From positions 1-24,891 of the forward strand of contig WION01000676.1 in assembly GCA_015039365.1 (NCBI GenBank): a DNA stretch of 24,891 nt. Direction: 5' to 3'. Source of the DNA: Amanita rubescens (Eukaryota > Basidiomycota > Agaricomycetes > Agaricales > Amanitaceae). Both the position numbers and the translations under genes were made by a program. The notes below the pieces were generated by a model. The model was not told the DNA's origin and ran no database searches. It saw nothing but the letters and a program-made list of their open reading frames with translations. Positions 11,001 through 20,906 of the stretch are shown here, piece by piece (the first letter of the stretch is position 1; each line of letters opens with the position of its first letter).

Positions 11001-12955
11001 GCCAGCGTCAACGCGAGCATTGTTAAAGTTTTCCCCTTCAAAACAGTTAGCTAAGATCCACCATATATTCATTCCATTACCAAACCCTTAGAAATAGTCA
11101 TTTGTCGAACTGCGAGTATGCGACGTTTCAGCAACTCACCATAGCATCCGCAAATAAAGCACCGCGTCCCAGAAGGGGAGGGGATTCTTGTGGAGTTTTT
11201 GTCGCAACTTTATAAATTCATTCACACTGAAAATCCCGCGCTAAATCAATGCTTACTATTAAAATAGTAAATCTTTACATAGAAACATGATTAGCAAGGT
11301 AAGCCGTGATGCAAATGATATCACTAACTTTGCTACCATGTTTTCGTAATTGCCAAAATTGCACCGGTCTGTCTGTCTCGCTCTTTGGGAGAACAGGATA
11401 TTCTCGTCCAATACACCACTGCAATGCCTGACACTATTTTCGTTGAGCCACGAGACGTTAAAGTTTGAACTAAGCGAACCTGGTGCTTTAAAAGGTTTGT
11501 TAGCAGTTCGCCGCTTTCGATGCTAGGGGGACTAGGGTGCAAAGGTAAGTTCAAGATGTCTTCATTGGAACATAGAGAATCTAGTAATGAACTGCGGCGT
11601 CCGTCATCATCAACCTTCTCAAGGTTATCAATTATTTGTCTAAGTTCTACTGCCTTTTGCGCATCCTTCGACACGAGAAACCTGAGGACGCTGCGAGGGA
11701 GGAGGAGGTCCGGCAGACACGGATGCCGCACTTCGCTTTGGAAACCCACGCTGACCAGGTGTCGCCCAAGTTAAGTGGGGCTCAAGTTCAATCCTTTTCT
11801 CGACAGGCCCATATATCTTCAAAGTGCTATTTGACGTAAGTTTCGATCATTAACAAGGGGAAATAGGCTCACATAGACAAACTATAACCAGCTCCTGAAA
11901 CTATCATGTTGTTTAGGTTCCGCGAGCCACCATCTAGACATAAAATTACTTACGATTTCCATCGTTGATTACCCCTTCGACGGTGACGGCACGCCGATCA
12001 AGCAACGGTGCCAATTTCAACGCTACTTGTCGCGGCAAATGCCCAACCTGAATCTGGGTTATGTTCTTCACTTGGATTGAATTCTTGCGTCGTGCCAGTC
12101 AGATTTACATCCAAAACACTGATGCCGCTCACCTATCGTAAGGATTCTGAGGCTCTCTGACAAGTAAAACTTCCTCTCCAGGGCCAACCATCCCTGGAGG
12201 CATCAGCGGTACAATCCAGTCCATGATCGGTGAACGTACCTCTGTAATATTGTATACCGACGACCTTTGTCGAATAAGCGCAATATAGCTCATCCTTAGC
12301 TTCTTCATCCGAAGGAGTGTCCTCTTCTGCCTCCTCTCGTTGAGAGGCTGGTGGCTGAGAGCATCCAACCTCAAATGGCTCTGCTTCACCTATCTTGCGT
12401 TTCGCAGGATTTAAGGCACTGGTAGCGGCGGGGGATGCCACCGGCTTGGCAATACCTGGAACATCGATACGACCTCGAGCTATGGCCAAGCGAATTTTCT
12501 GCTTATCAGAGTTCCTGCAAGCCCTTCAGCTTATAGTTATGAATAGATTGTTTGGAATATGGTACTTACCGCAATTCCTGAAAGCCATCAAGGTTTTCTA
12601 GGTCGGATGCTGCCAATTCTCGCAAAGTAAGGGGAGATGCACAATCCCTATATAATGGTAAACATGCTACCAGTACACAAGTCAAAGGGACTTGAGACTT
12701 GCCAGTGAGACCATTTGACCGTCTCGCCAAATTCGCTCGGTTCTACTTGGCCATAACGGAGCGTCCCAACGGCCATTGAGCCCTAGTCATTTTCGTCAGT
12801 AGGTAGATTAGATTGCGTGCAGTAAAACGTACATTGCAAGGTGGTGGACCGTAGCACTTTGCGCGCGTGCTTTTACTGTACTATCAAATGGTACTTAGCA
12901 TTTATAGCCGAGCAAAAATGCTAGAAGAACCTACGCCAAAGATATGTCGCACCAT
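8046..12955 (-). CDS. RAD5/HLTF-like SNF2 ATPase-RING ubiquitin ligase with PARP-type zinc finger and HIRAN domain
   Basis: My model has about 34 exons and about 1,050 aa. Order: PARP-type zinc finger (C16, C22, H49, C52; CYGPPPC and WSHWDC); acidic linker; HIRAN domain (VGPGEEVLLVREPQNPYDR, QVGHLPRQVALKLAPLLDRR); SNF2 ATPase with Walker A DAMGLGKT (about 384-391), DEGH box (505-508) and LSGTPIVN; C3HC4-like RING inserted in the ATPase (CPIC 716-719 to RCPMD 750-753); helicase-C block (VFSQFTSFMDK, VRFDGQMSAKRR, LISLKAGALGLNL, MDPWWQ, QAVDRVNRIGQ). HLTF/Rad5 proteins reverse stalled forks and polyubiquitinate PCNA in error-free damage tolerance. Three introns are GC-AG and three exons are 6, 9 and 10 nt. 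Two uncertain points: the junction 12133/12083 is one base short for the HIRAN frame, and a frame change near 11731-11650 is best explained by an 82-bp intron. The start (12955) precedes a 21-nt exon, supported by the zinc finger following at once. It shares a promoter with NSE4. Confidence 0.9.
8386..8438 (-). other. GC-AG intron after the WWQ motif
   Basis: Donor TGGCAG/GCAAGT, acceptor TTTATAG. It joins MDPWWQ to EGIESQAVDR in frame; the alternative GT four bases on does not. Confidence 0.88.
8439..8448 (-). other. 10-nt micro-exon, second of two consecutive
   Basis: TTGGTGGCAG between acceptor TACGCAG and the GC donor GCAAGT. It encodes the end of the Pro codon plus W-W-Q. Reading phase fits on both sides. 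Confidence 0.88.
8508..8516 (-). other. 9-nt micro-exon, first of two consecutive
   Basis: GATGGATCC between acceptor GAATTAG and donor GTGAGT. It supplies M-D-P between ANNVFL (exon ending 8566) and WWQ, as the SNF2 family consensus LMDPWWNP/Q demands. Confidence 0.88.
9155..9198 (-). other. GC-AG intron in the helicase-C region
   Basis: Donor GACAAG/GCAAGC, branch-like CTGAC, acceptor AAGCAAG, 44 bp. It joins QFTSFMDK to QIAEAFEEEG in frame; no GT donor can do so. Confidence 0.85.
11081..11086 (-). other. 6-nt micro-exon encoding Gly-Leu of the Walker A motif
   Basis: GGTTTG lies between an acceptor (TTTCTAAG) and a donor (GTAATG). Both flanking introns are phase 0. It supplies exactly the G-L needed to join DAM (ending 11140) to GKTLTMLAL (starting 11035), giving DAMGLGKT. 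Without it the nucleotide-binding loop is incomplete. Confidence 0.88.
12648..12702 (-). other. GC-AG intron in the PARP zinc-finger coding region
   Basis: Donor CACTG/GCAAGT, acceptor TATATAG. Only this donor joins VKWSHW to DCASPLTLREL in frame and completes the H-x2-C zinc ligands. Using the GT four bases downstream breaks the frame. Confidence 0.85.
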
Positions 12956-13040
12956 GTAATTGGATTCGTTGTGCACGCGAGTTGGAGCTACTATATGCGC
13001 GTTGGTTCTGACTGTATTGAACTTAAAAGGGGATAAGCCT

Positions 13041-13047
13041 TATAAAG
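13041..13047 (+). promoter_or_regulatory. Putative TATA box of NSE4
   Basis: TATAAAG, 60 bp before the NSE4 start codon. It is the only good TATA match in the divergent promoter, and both MCB boxes lie between it and the ATG, which is unusual for a TATA/UAS order. Confidence 0.4.
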
Positions 13048-13074
13048 CCTAAACACGCTCGCAAACAACTACAA

Positions 13075-13095
13075 ACGCGTTCTCATTTAACGCGT
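13075..13095. promoter_or_regulatory. Two MCB-type boxes (ACGCGT)
   Basis: Perfect ACGCGT palindromes lie at 13075-13080 and 13090-13095, 15 bp apart start to start. ACGCGT is the MluI cell-cycle box bound by the MBF (Mbp1/Swi6-type) factor in yeasts, driving G1/S transcription of replication and repair genes. Motif seen directly; binding in this fungus is inference. Confidence 0.65.
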
Positions 13096-13106
13096 CCAAA
13101 CTAGCC

Positions 13107-14422
13107 ATGCCTGCAGGTGCGATCTCAGCCGCGTTGATCTCTATGAAAACGTGTAATGATATGTTTTGTAAGATCTGATCTATGATCCGGACCAAAATCC
13201 CGAAGAGAAACGGGAAGTACGCCAAAACTACCGAAACCTCGCAAAGGTCATCGACGGTTTGTTATGTTTTACACTACTATGTCTTCCTATTAATGGCCAT
13301 GGACTACTAGAACACCAAGCAAACTTGAATGACAACAGTGCAGAAGTATTGGCTAAACACATTACTCATGCCGATGAACTATTCTTAAGAGGTGATTTAC
13401 CCTTCATAACTCATGGATATCGTATTGCTATATTGATTCTTCAGTAAAGGGACCGCAAGAAGCAGCACTCGACTCCGCATTGCTGCTCAAAGCATCGAGC
13501 ATGGGTGCCCAGAAGGCGCGTGCGATGAAATCTGGCTCAGGCAACTTCGATATCGACGAATTCGTGTCGAAACTAATTACGTACATGGGTGGCCGTCGAA
13601 CACTGGAAGATCAAGATCCTGATGATTCCGACGTTGAGCAGGATGGTGACGCGCCTCTCGATTGGGAAAGAATTGGTCGTAAGGCACTAGCCAAAAGCCA
13701 CCGAGCGCCGGTGCCTAGTTTCATGCAAGTGAATTTGCCGATTTTGACGGGCACAGGGATGACAATCATATGAAGGTTGGGTCCCTTATCTCTAGAACAA
13801 AAGAAACGGACCACAGGCAAGCGTTCCAAGCTTGAGAAAAACAAAGAAGACGAGAAGAAACCGCAAGAACTAAAAGAAGAGGACATTACGAGATCGCAGA
13901 ACGAGACGACCAAGAACGTGTTGTTTGTGGGTTACAAATTATTGCTTATCTATGGGATTGAATAAATAGCTCACAGCTTTCTTCAATCCTGGAAAACGAG
14001 GATGGACCTATCAATCTCTTCAAGTTGATCGTCAATCCCAAAGATTTTGCGCAATCGGTCGAGAATATGTTTTATTTATCTTTCTTGATCCGAGATGCCA
14101 AAGTTGCTCTTGAGATCAATGAAAACGGAGAGCCAGTTGTCTGTAAGAAATATGGCCCCTGCTGGTCTGGATACAATCACTAATTAACACTTTAGACATG
14201 TGCGAGCAGCCGAACGATCAAGACTATGCCGACGGTCTCAAGAAGCGTCAAATGGTCATGGAATTCGATATGACGACCTGGAGGGTAAGTTATCTGTAAC
14301 CATTATCGACTCGGATGTAATATAGACTCTAGCGAGCAATCGAAGTCTTTAACATCACGGAATCAAAGATACCGCAGCGGCCGCCATCGCACACTCGATT
14401 AGGAACCCAGTGGTTAGGATAA
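13107..14422 (+). CDS. NSE4: Non-SMC element 4 (kleisin of the SMC5/6 complex)
   Basis: Eight exons give an intact 316-aa protein: 13107-13116, 13173-13256, 13311-13391, 13445-13724, 13776-13919, 13970-14142, 14196-14284, 14333-14422. N-terminal helix region: YDPDQNPEEKREVRQNYRNL and NSAEVLAKHITHADELF, which in the family contacts the SMC6 neck. Middle: KASSMGAQKARAMKSGSGNF, DIDEFVSKLITYMGG, PLDWERIGRKAL, GPLSLEQKKRT and ELKEEDITRSQNETTKN. C-terminal winged-helix (Nse4_C): INLFKLIVNPKDFAQSVENM, FYLSFLIRDAKVAL, YADGLKKRQMVMEFDM and RAIEVFNITES. NSE4 bridges the SMC5 and SMC6 heads in recombination repair and fork stability. Intron 13725-13775 must start with GC to keep FM-LGPLSLEQ in frame. 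The start is fixed because the first 10 coding bases plus exon 2 remove an in-frame stop. Divergent from the RAD5/HLTF-like gene. Confidence 0.94.
13725..13775 (+). other. GC-AG intron in NSE4
   Basis: Donor TTCAT/GCAAGT, acceptor ATATGAAG. It restores SFM-LGPLSLEQ. The GT donor four bases downstream shifts the frame; read-through hits a TGA at 13771. Confidence 0.85.
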
Positions 14423-14542
14423 CGCATAAGCTTTAAATTCACTATACTCCGCCCAGAATAATTTGTACCTCAAGTAACATAATTTTCGCAGCGAACAATA
14501 TATATTTACCACAATAATTATGATATCACATCTTCTGCTAGT
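14423..14542. other. Short convergent intergenic gap
   Basis: 120 bp between the stop codons of NSE4 and the GH17 gene. AT-rich, presumably holding both 3' ends. No stable stem-loop or other feature is evident. Confidence 0.5.
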
Positions 14543-15922
14543 TTACGAACAGCAGATCTTGGGATTGAACTCGAATTTCAGCCCTCCAAATCCATCATAA
14601 ATTCCGTATCCAAGCTCTTGCTTATCGCTATAAATGTGCGCGAACCACCCCACCCCACCGCCAATCACTTGCTTCAAGAATTCGCAATTCTCATCCAATA
14701 ACACAAAGTAATCCTGCAAATATGTAGGGGATTAAGCGAGGTGTGATATGTTATAAATAACACGTACATTTTCGTTCTGCACATTGGCCACAGCGTTCGG
14801 ACTGTTCGGTTGAACACCTGGGGATGTGACAGATGGCCAGCCGTTCTGCGTGGAAGTTTAGTCAAATAAACAATCTTCTTCTAAAAAACCAACCTCATCA
14901 AAGTACATCTTCTTGCCTTTCCCGTGGTCGATGAACCATTGCAAATCATCGAGAACTAAAGGCCACGACTCGTTTGCTATTGAGTTCACGTTACTGAGAG
15001 CCTCAACGACAGACAGAGGAATTGCAAACCTGTCGAAGCATTGGCGGAAAAAAAAGGAAGCATATGTATATTGATTGAATCTATAGCATCTAGAACATCC
15101 TGGGCGCCGCCGCGCTCCTGGTACCTGTTGTGGTGTATTGTCATGGCTGGATAGTGCAACTTAACGGAAAGCCTTACCCGTAGGCTAATTCAGACACAGT
15201 AACAGGAATTCCAAGCGACGACAGATTTGCCTTTGCGGCAATAACTTGCTTTGTTAAATCCGCCGGGGATAACACGTTATCAAATAGAGGTTCAGATCCA
15301 AATTGCACGACCCGCGTCACAAATTTGGCCAAGGGATTAGCATGAAGAGTAGCGAATAAGGAATCTCGTCGCTCAATCCACTTATCATTTCCATCGAAGC
15401 CAAACTAATGAGTAGATTTTGAAGTCACAGTATAGTATTTAAATCATTTACTTACCCAGACTAGGGCATGGACCCCCAGTGAACTCGCCCATGCAGCTTC
15501 AACGATGTCGTCGCTGAGAACAGATTTTAAAATCAAGAGTGAAAATGCTCGAGGAGGTAACACACTAGAAGCCCTCGCGGTCACAGGCACCGTAAAGTCG
15601 AACGTAGCGCGAATTAAAATGGTACCTGATATCCAAAAATTCCAGAATCAGCTGCTCGCGGCTTTGGCCTTGTATAAAGTCAGTTTGTAGACGAATTGAG
15701 AAAGAAGTGCGCACAAGCTGTGACTTCGTAGCTGAAGCCGAGGAATGCGTATTCGGTTGAGGGGTCGCACCACCAGCCCTCCAAATAACGAGGTATTAAA
15801 AGGGGCATCGTGAATCCGACAGCCGGAAAACAGAGCTGGTCAGGGATTGGATGGGTGAGCGGCAGCACCAACGCCCGGATGCCAATGGTCAACAAGAGCG
15901 ACGCGAGGAGGTTCAAGTTCAT
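14543..15922 (-). CDS. Secreted glycoside hydrolase family 17 (glucan endo-1,3-beta-glucosidase type)
   Basis: Eight exons give an intact 340-aa protein: 15922-15715, 15668-15566, 15513-15456, 15404-15178, 15124-15030, 14976-14894, 14845-14768, 14713-14543. The first about 20 residues (NLLASLLLTIGIRALVLPL) form a signal peptide. The GH17 barrel follows: EYAFLGFSYEVTACQSREQL, SRYVRLYGACDREGFYDDIV, ALVWFGFDGNDKWIERRDSL, VVQFGSEPLFD with the likely acid/base Glu161, PVTVSELAYGYQERGG, and KMYFDENGWPS with the likely nucleophile Glu258. Asn-Ala-Ser is a possible glycosylation site. Fungal GH17 enzymes cleave or remodel cell-wall beta-1,3-glucan; there is no GPI signal or Ser/Thr tail, so this one is probably soluble or wall-bound by other means. 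It is convergent with NSE4. Codon structure is clean with no frame breaks. Confidence 0.93.
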
Positions 15923-16338
15923 AGAGGATCGGACGTCTCCACGTCAGCCGCCTCGACTCTTATATGAGTCATCGGTGGGAATAAGAAACTTGACTTAACA
16001 CCAATGACATCCATTTGAATGCATCATAGCGGATTCTCTTCAATCCGGCAGTGCAAGTCGACGAAAAATTAAAATAGTATATACCGACGCGCCGTGAGAA
16101 AATGGCACTGACAACCACATCGTGGCGCATGGTATACCTATCATTATTGTCGAACCAATTGTCCGAAAGTAGACCGTCAATTTATTATCTCGTGTACGGA
16201 ATTCAATCAACTCACGAACAAGACGGAACTCGAGAATCCCCTTAGTCACTTCATCATCTACGCGGAACTTGAACGTTTGAACGACCACAATCGTGAGCTT
16301 ATAATTAATAATCATCAATTCGCTAATCGTAGTCCGTG
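15923..16338. other. Intergenic region upstream of the GH17 gene
   Basis: 416 bp between the GH17 start and the gelsolin-gene stop. On the minus strand CTCATATAAGAG at 15956-15967 holds a TATA-like TATAAG about 36 bp before the GH17 start, which would leave a very short leader. A 180-codon minus ORF (16582-16040) runs from a real gelsolin-gene exon through intron and 3' flank. It is not a separate gene. Confidence 0.5.
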
Positions 16339-19300
16339 TCATGGGACATGTAAAACGTCGACGCCGAGTGGTAACATTCTCTCGTCCTTTAAACACTCCA
16401 TCTCCCACGATGTCTTCTGCAACTGAAACCAGTATTGGAGCTGGGTTCACGTAAGTAAGATAGAGACTTACGTGTTTAGAAGCCTCAGTTGCAGAGAGAA
16501 TATTCATATGGTCCGGAACGTCTCCATCGTTCTGGCGAAAAAAAAAGTTGTCATCGCCCAAACTAGAATCAGTAGTGTACACACCAAGAAATTTTCGTCA
16601 AGGTTACGAAAATTCAATCGCAGATCTAACGGTAGCTGTGACGGTAAAACTAGAACATGTACCGTTGGTGGGAATGGACGACTGGGAGACAGCTTCTTGG
16701 ACATTTTCTGCACCATCGACGTTAGCTTCGACCTTGGCCATGGGCATATGAAGACGAACCGAGGCTACGATCAGTCCTAACCTGATGTCCTGCCTGCGAC
16801 TCCTGGCCTTGGATCCTACTAGAATAAAGAACTCCCAGATACAATCAATGATGTACACCCCTTCGTGAAAATCTGTTCGGTGTATCAAGGGTATCCGGGT
16901 AACCTGATAGTAAAGTGAGCTATCATAATTATTCAGATAACATGCATGACGAACCGCTGCGTCTGTTTCGGTTTGTACGCGCCACACGATGGGGTCTGTT
17001 GTAGGCGCTTCCTTCCTCCACTTCCAATAATCAGCTTTTGCATAATCTTCACCACCAAGCATTATCCAAAATATTTCGTCATTGTCACTCTCGCCTTCAT
17101 AGAGCTCCACGGGACTCTGGCCCTCTGGCACAAAGGTTTGTGCATATTCCAAGGCGGCCTGACGCTCAGCCTGATTTGAACCGCAGCCATACCAAACGTA
17201 GATAGTATTTAAGATAGATAAACAATAGCTGAATGCTGAACATAAATTTTTGACCGACTATCGGGACCGATGTTAATTCCATTCAATTTGAATATGTAAG
17301 ACCTACGAGATCAATCTCATCAATGTAGATCACGCCGTTATTTTGCCTGATCAGGTGCATTGTCGTATTCTCTGAGGTCCAACGATTTCGGGAACCCTTT
17401 ACATTGGTCAGCGCGCTTGTACCAGTCCATTACAGAATCAACCTCACTTGACGGATGGCTAGTCGGCCACCCAGAAGATACACTAGCTGTGGAGGTTCTG
17501 AATATCGATCTATCGGTTTCTACAGGAAATATGAGCGACAGGAAGGTAGAGTTCTTAATATAACCGACAGCGGATGCTCCATAGCGTCTGGAAAGCTCTT
17601 GTATCTTACGCTCCTCCTTATCGTTGGTTTGACTTTGTCTGCCTCGCCATATCCACAAATTCGTGGAAACTAAACCATCGAGCTTTGACTTGTAGCGGTG
17701 TACTATGGCTGAAACTTCTGCATCATAGAATATATTAGTATCCTTGGAGATTGCGGTTGCGGTTGCGCCTATGATATTCAAGACTTCAACAGAAATAGTT
17801 TGAATAACGGGATTAGATAATTCGATATGCGGCTGTGACTCGAGCAAGTAGTCAACATTTATGTCCGGTAAAGGGTTATTATCAGATTCTTCGAAAAGTT
17901 AGTATATACTGCCGCATTGTTTCTGAACCGTACCTAGATGTACAAGCTTGATGGTAGTAGGGGCAGAGGAGCCTGTAGACTTCTTATCAAACATCGCGTT
18001 GTTGACGAAACGAGAGGCATCAAGGGGAATGGCTGGCCGTGATAGCGTTCCAATTGGAGACGCAGAAGGCGTCACTTCTTCTTTTAACGTAGGTAACATG
18101 ATGGAGGAGTATTTGTCGAGAGTTGATTTCCTTTTCTCTGATTTACTCTCGGAAGTGACAACTGGTGGCAGGATTGCGAATCTGGGCATCTGGTGTTGCA
18201 GTATCATTTTCAGTCTGCTGACCGAAAGTAAAGGCAACATCCATAACCGTTGGTCGGCTCCCCGCTGCCGGGACGCGCGCGTAGCGGATGGCGGCGTGTA
18301 TGGGTTGATCATCCAATACATCTTCACGTAACTTATGTAATGAGGATGGGGACTTGGGTGGCGCCACAACAGGGACTGATTCCACGGCCCTGTGATGCGC
18401 TGTCAAGCCAGGCAATGCCCTCCCAATACGAGATGTTCGCTTTGACTGCTCAGGAGGTGCAAACGGTGCCGCAGACGATTGTTAGGGAGGATACTTCAAT
18501 GCGGCTCGTTTCAGATCCAGGTACCATGCTACGGAACCCATTCTTTATCGAGAGCTCAACCGCGCCAATGGGTTGACCTATCCTTGTCGGTATATGTGTA
18601 ACTTGCAGTTCTGTAGCCTCGGCTTCTGTAGTTGAAAAACTGGATGAAGTCCAGATTTTCGCCGTCGCTTGGCTTGGAACCCGGACTAAATTCGTTGCAG
18701 AAGGTTGGTCCTGTTCCTTAATTGCAGCCTGCACGTCTTTTACCTTGCGCGGTTTCTTTGCTCTATCTTTGGTAGGCTGATTGAACAATTTAGGCGTAAC
18801 GCAATGGAAAAATGATGATTGCAAGAGTCCCAACATTCAGTACATGCACGAACGGTAAAATATATAATGAAGCTGTGAGTAGATTCGGGTGCGAGTCAGG
18901 ACCGGGGCTAACGCACATGACTGAGAGGCTTTGCGGAGGCCGGATGGAATTCAGTAGGCACGCGCGTTTTTTCAACGTCTTCCGCGCTCGCTGGCCCTTT
19001 CCTCACGCCCAACTCATCAACATTTGTGAATTCAGTCTCGACAGGAGACGGAGATGGTTTGTATATCGCCATGGTGGTCGCGGATCCTAGACCAGGCGCA
19101 CCGTCAGGTGGCATTTTCCTCAACAGACTAGCATTCCTCTCCAGCTCCGCAGAAGTTTCTGTAACGCCTTGAGAAATCGATGGTAGGGATGCCCTTGTTC
19201 TCAAGAACTTTTTCGTGGGTTCTGTCGACGATGGCCTCGGAACACCGGTCGTGGCTGAAGAATGTGTGCTAACGGACTTAGGGGACCCCGATGGAGAAGG

Positions 19301-20756
19301 CGTGGAGTTTGATGCCATCACTGGTTGCCAACGATCCAAAACTGACGATTTCCTCGGAGTGCGGGATTTGCTCGGGGGACTGGGAAAAACAGGAATGGGA
19401 CTTTCCAGCTGCGAACTGATTTTGACCATGCTCTGGACAAATCCTCGCCCCTGCAACCGGCTTATGCTTGGCGTAAGTTCTTTCCCAGCCGGCGGCTTTT
19501 ATGAAGGCAGGAGATGGAATAATCGAGGAAGAACTTATATTAGACTGCGGATAATGGCCGTGGTTCTGGCTGGATTGGTCGCGCGAGGTAGGTGGTTGCA
19601 GCAGGCAGCTTCTGCACGGGCATAGCAGCGTACGAAGAACGGGGGGGATGACGTGGATTGGCTAGAGATGGGGATGAAGAGGTAAATCGGATCGCTATTT
19701 GGAGTGCTCGGACCAACGCCTTGAAATTGGGAAACCTTTCGCTCGGAAGACCGTGAAGATGGACGGTCACCGTCCTTTCTCGAGTAGGCTCCTGGCAGGT
19801 GTGCTAATTGCTCGTTCCCTGATACCTGGCCTTTGGTATGGTAGGGGTTGTTCCCTTGCCACCAGGTATTGGAGGAAAAATAATTTGTTCTTTCGGATCC
19901 GTTTTATGTGAAATCGCAGGATCATCGCCGATTCCACTAAATTTCTGAGATGCAGAGTGCCTCTCATTGCCCCTAGCCCCCTGAGGCGTTATGGCCCGTT
20001 CCACTGCTTTCTCGTCGTGCCTCTTAGTAACGGGTGGGGTGCGAGAATTGGCGGCGACAGATATTTGGTCAACGCTAGTACTCTCCTGGAAGCGCACGGT
20101 AGATGGTCGTTGCCCAACTAAGCCCGGCATAGCAATGCCGCCTCTACCAAAGACAGGATGAGGGGCAGCGATAGTTCGAACGTTGTTCAAATTGTGTCGG
20201 ATCTGTTGCATCCTGCTGAGGAGCATGCTTGTTTAATCTTGGTCCAGTTGCACGACCACCAATGAAAGCAGCCAGTGACATTGGCTCAGATTTCTTCTGA
20301 GAGTGTACCTGCGACATTTTCGAACTTGGTGAAAGAGGCTTCTGAGCGCTGACGGCCGGTTCAACGTTGCGCCGCCCACTTATGAATCGTCTCGACGCAT
20401 CAACTGAATGCGTCTCTCTCTCTATAAATGTGTGGCCGGAGTCTGAGCGCGTAGCGAAACTAGGTGTTTCACCAGAGACTTGAGCTAATGCGGATTTAGA
20501 GGGATGATACATGTCTGCGTCACGACTTACAAAGCTCTGCAGGCTCTGGACCACGACTTCGCCGTAGTCTGGCTTTCCGCGCAGCTGCTATTTCCTCTTC
20601 CAACCGTCTCTGCTCTGCCTCATCGTCCGCGTCGACTTGACGCTGTAGCGCCTTGATCCGGTTCGTCCATTCCGCCAAATCTGCTTCAGGCTTAAGTATG
20701 TCGTAATTACGGGGTCGTGAGGGGCTAGATAAGGTGTCCATGAGTTTGGTATTCAC
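16339..20756 (-). CDS. DUF4045 / gelsolin-villin repeat actin-binding protein
   Basis: Exon 1 (20756-20531) has LAEWTNRIKALQRQVDADDE and a Glu/Arg-rich coiled coil typical of DUF4045. Next is a long Ser/Pro-rich part with conserved islands: LAAFIGGRATGPRLNKHAPQ, APHPVFGRGGIAMPGL, ISRLQGRGFVQSMVKISSQL, ELERNASLLRKMPP and LDKYSSIMLPTLKEE. The C-terminal half has gelsolin repeats: NIFYDAEVSAIVHRYKSK, SEPPQLVYLLGGRLAIRQ, RWTSENTTMHLIRQNNGVIY, KNLCSAFSYCLSILNT, VWYGCGSNQAERQAAL, DEIFWIMLGGEDYAKADYW, IDCIWEFFILVGSKARSRR and PFPPTVHVLVLPSQLPLDL; the end is MLPLGVDVLHVP. Such fungal proteins likely bind or sever actin. C-terminal exons from 17888 to 16339 splice cleanly. In the disordered part the frame changes without an obvious intron near 20195 and between about 19700 and 19490, so that section is either mis-sequenced or decaying. 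Intron 16954-16904 (51 bp) is in frame and stop-free. Confidence 0.82.
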
Positions 20757-20906
20757 ACGCGATTCTCGCTCCGGTCGCTTTGGTATACAACGAGAACGGG
20801 TACTTCAGTGACGGTATCTCGGCGGTGTGGCCAAAGACAGGTGAATCGCACGTGATCAAAATATAAGAAAGCTCAAAACAAAACACGACATTAGTTAGTG
20901 TTAACA
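20757..20906. other. Gap between WDR83-like stop and gelsolin-gene start
   Basis: 150 bp, with both genes on the minus strand (head to tail). It must contain the 3' end of the WDR83-like gene and the core promoter of the gelsolin-type gene. No motif stands out. Confidence 0.45.

Larger units (their letters stand above)
12956..13106. promoter_or_regulatory. 151-bp divergent promoter of the RAD5/HLTF-like gene and NSE4
   Basis: The interval between the two start codons is the only upstream DNA either gene has before reaching the other. It holds two ACGCGT boxes (see below) and a TATAAAG at 13041-13047, correctly placed for NSE4. Shared control of two genome-stability genes is inferred. Confidence 0.7.

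Noticed and set aside
13700..13790. Frameshift in NSE4 between SFM and LGPLSLEQ
   Set aside because: Disappears once the intron is read as GC-AG from 13725, which gives the expected F-M-L-G-P-L-S.
16040..16582. Separate 180-codon minus-strand gene
   Set aside because: It starts inside an intron of the gelsolin-type gene, includes one true exon (16531-16472), then runs into the next intron and the 3' flank.
17750..17775. Short tandem GTTGCG repeat
   Set aside because: Three copies inside an exon of the gelsolin-type gene encoding Ala-Thr-Ala-Thr-Ala; too short to be notable.
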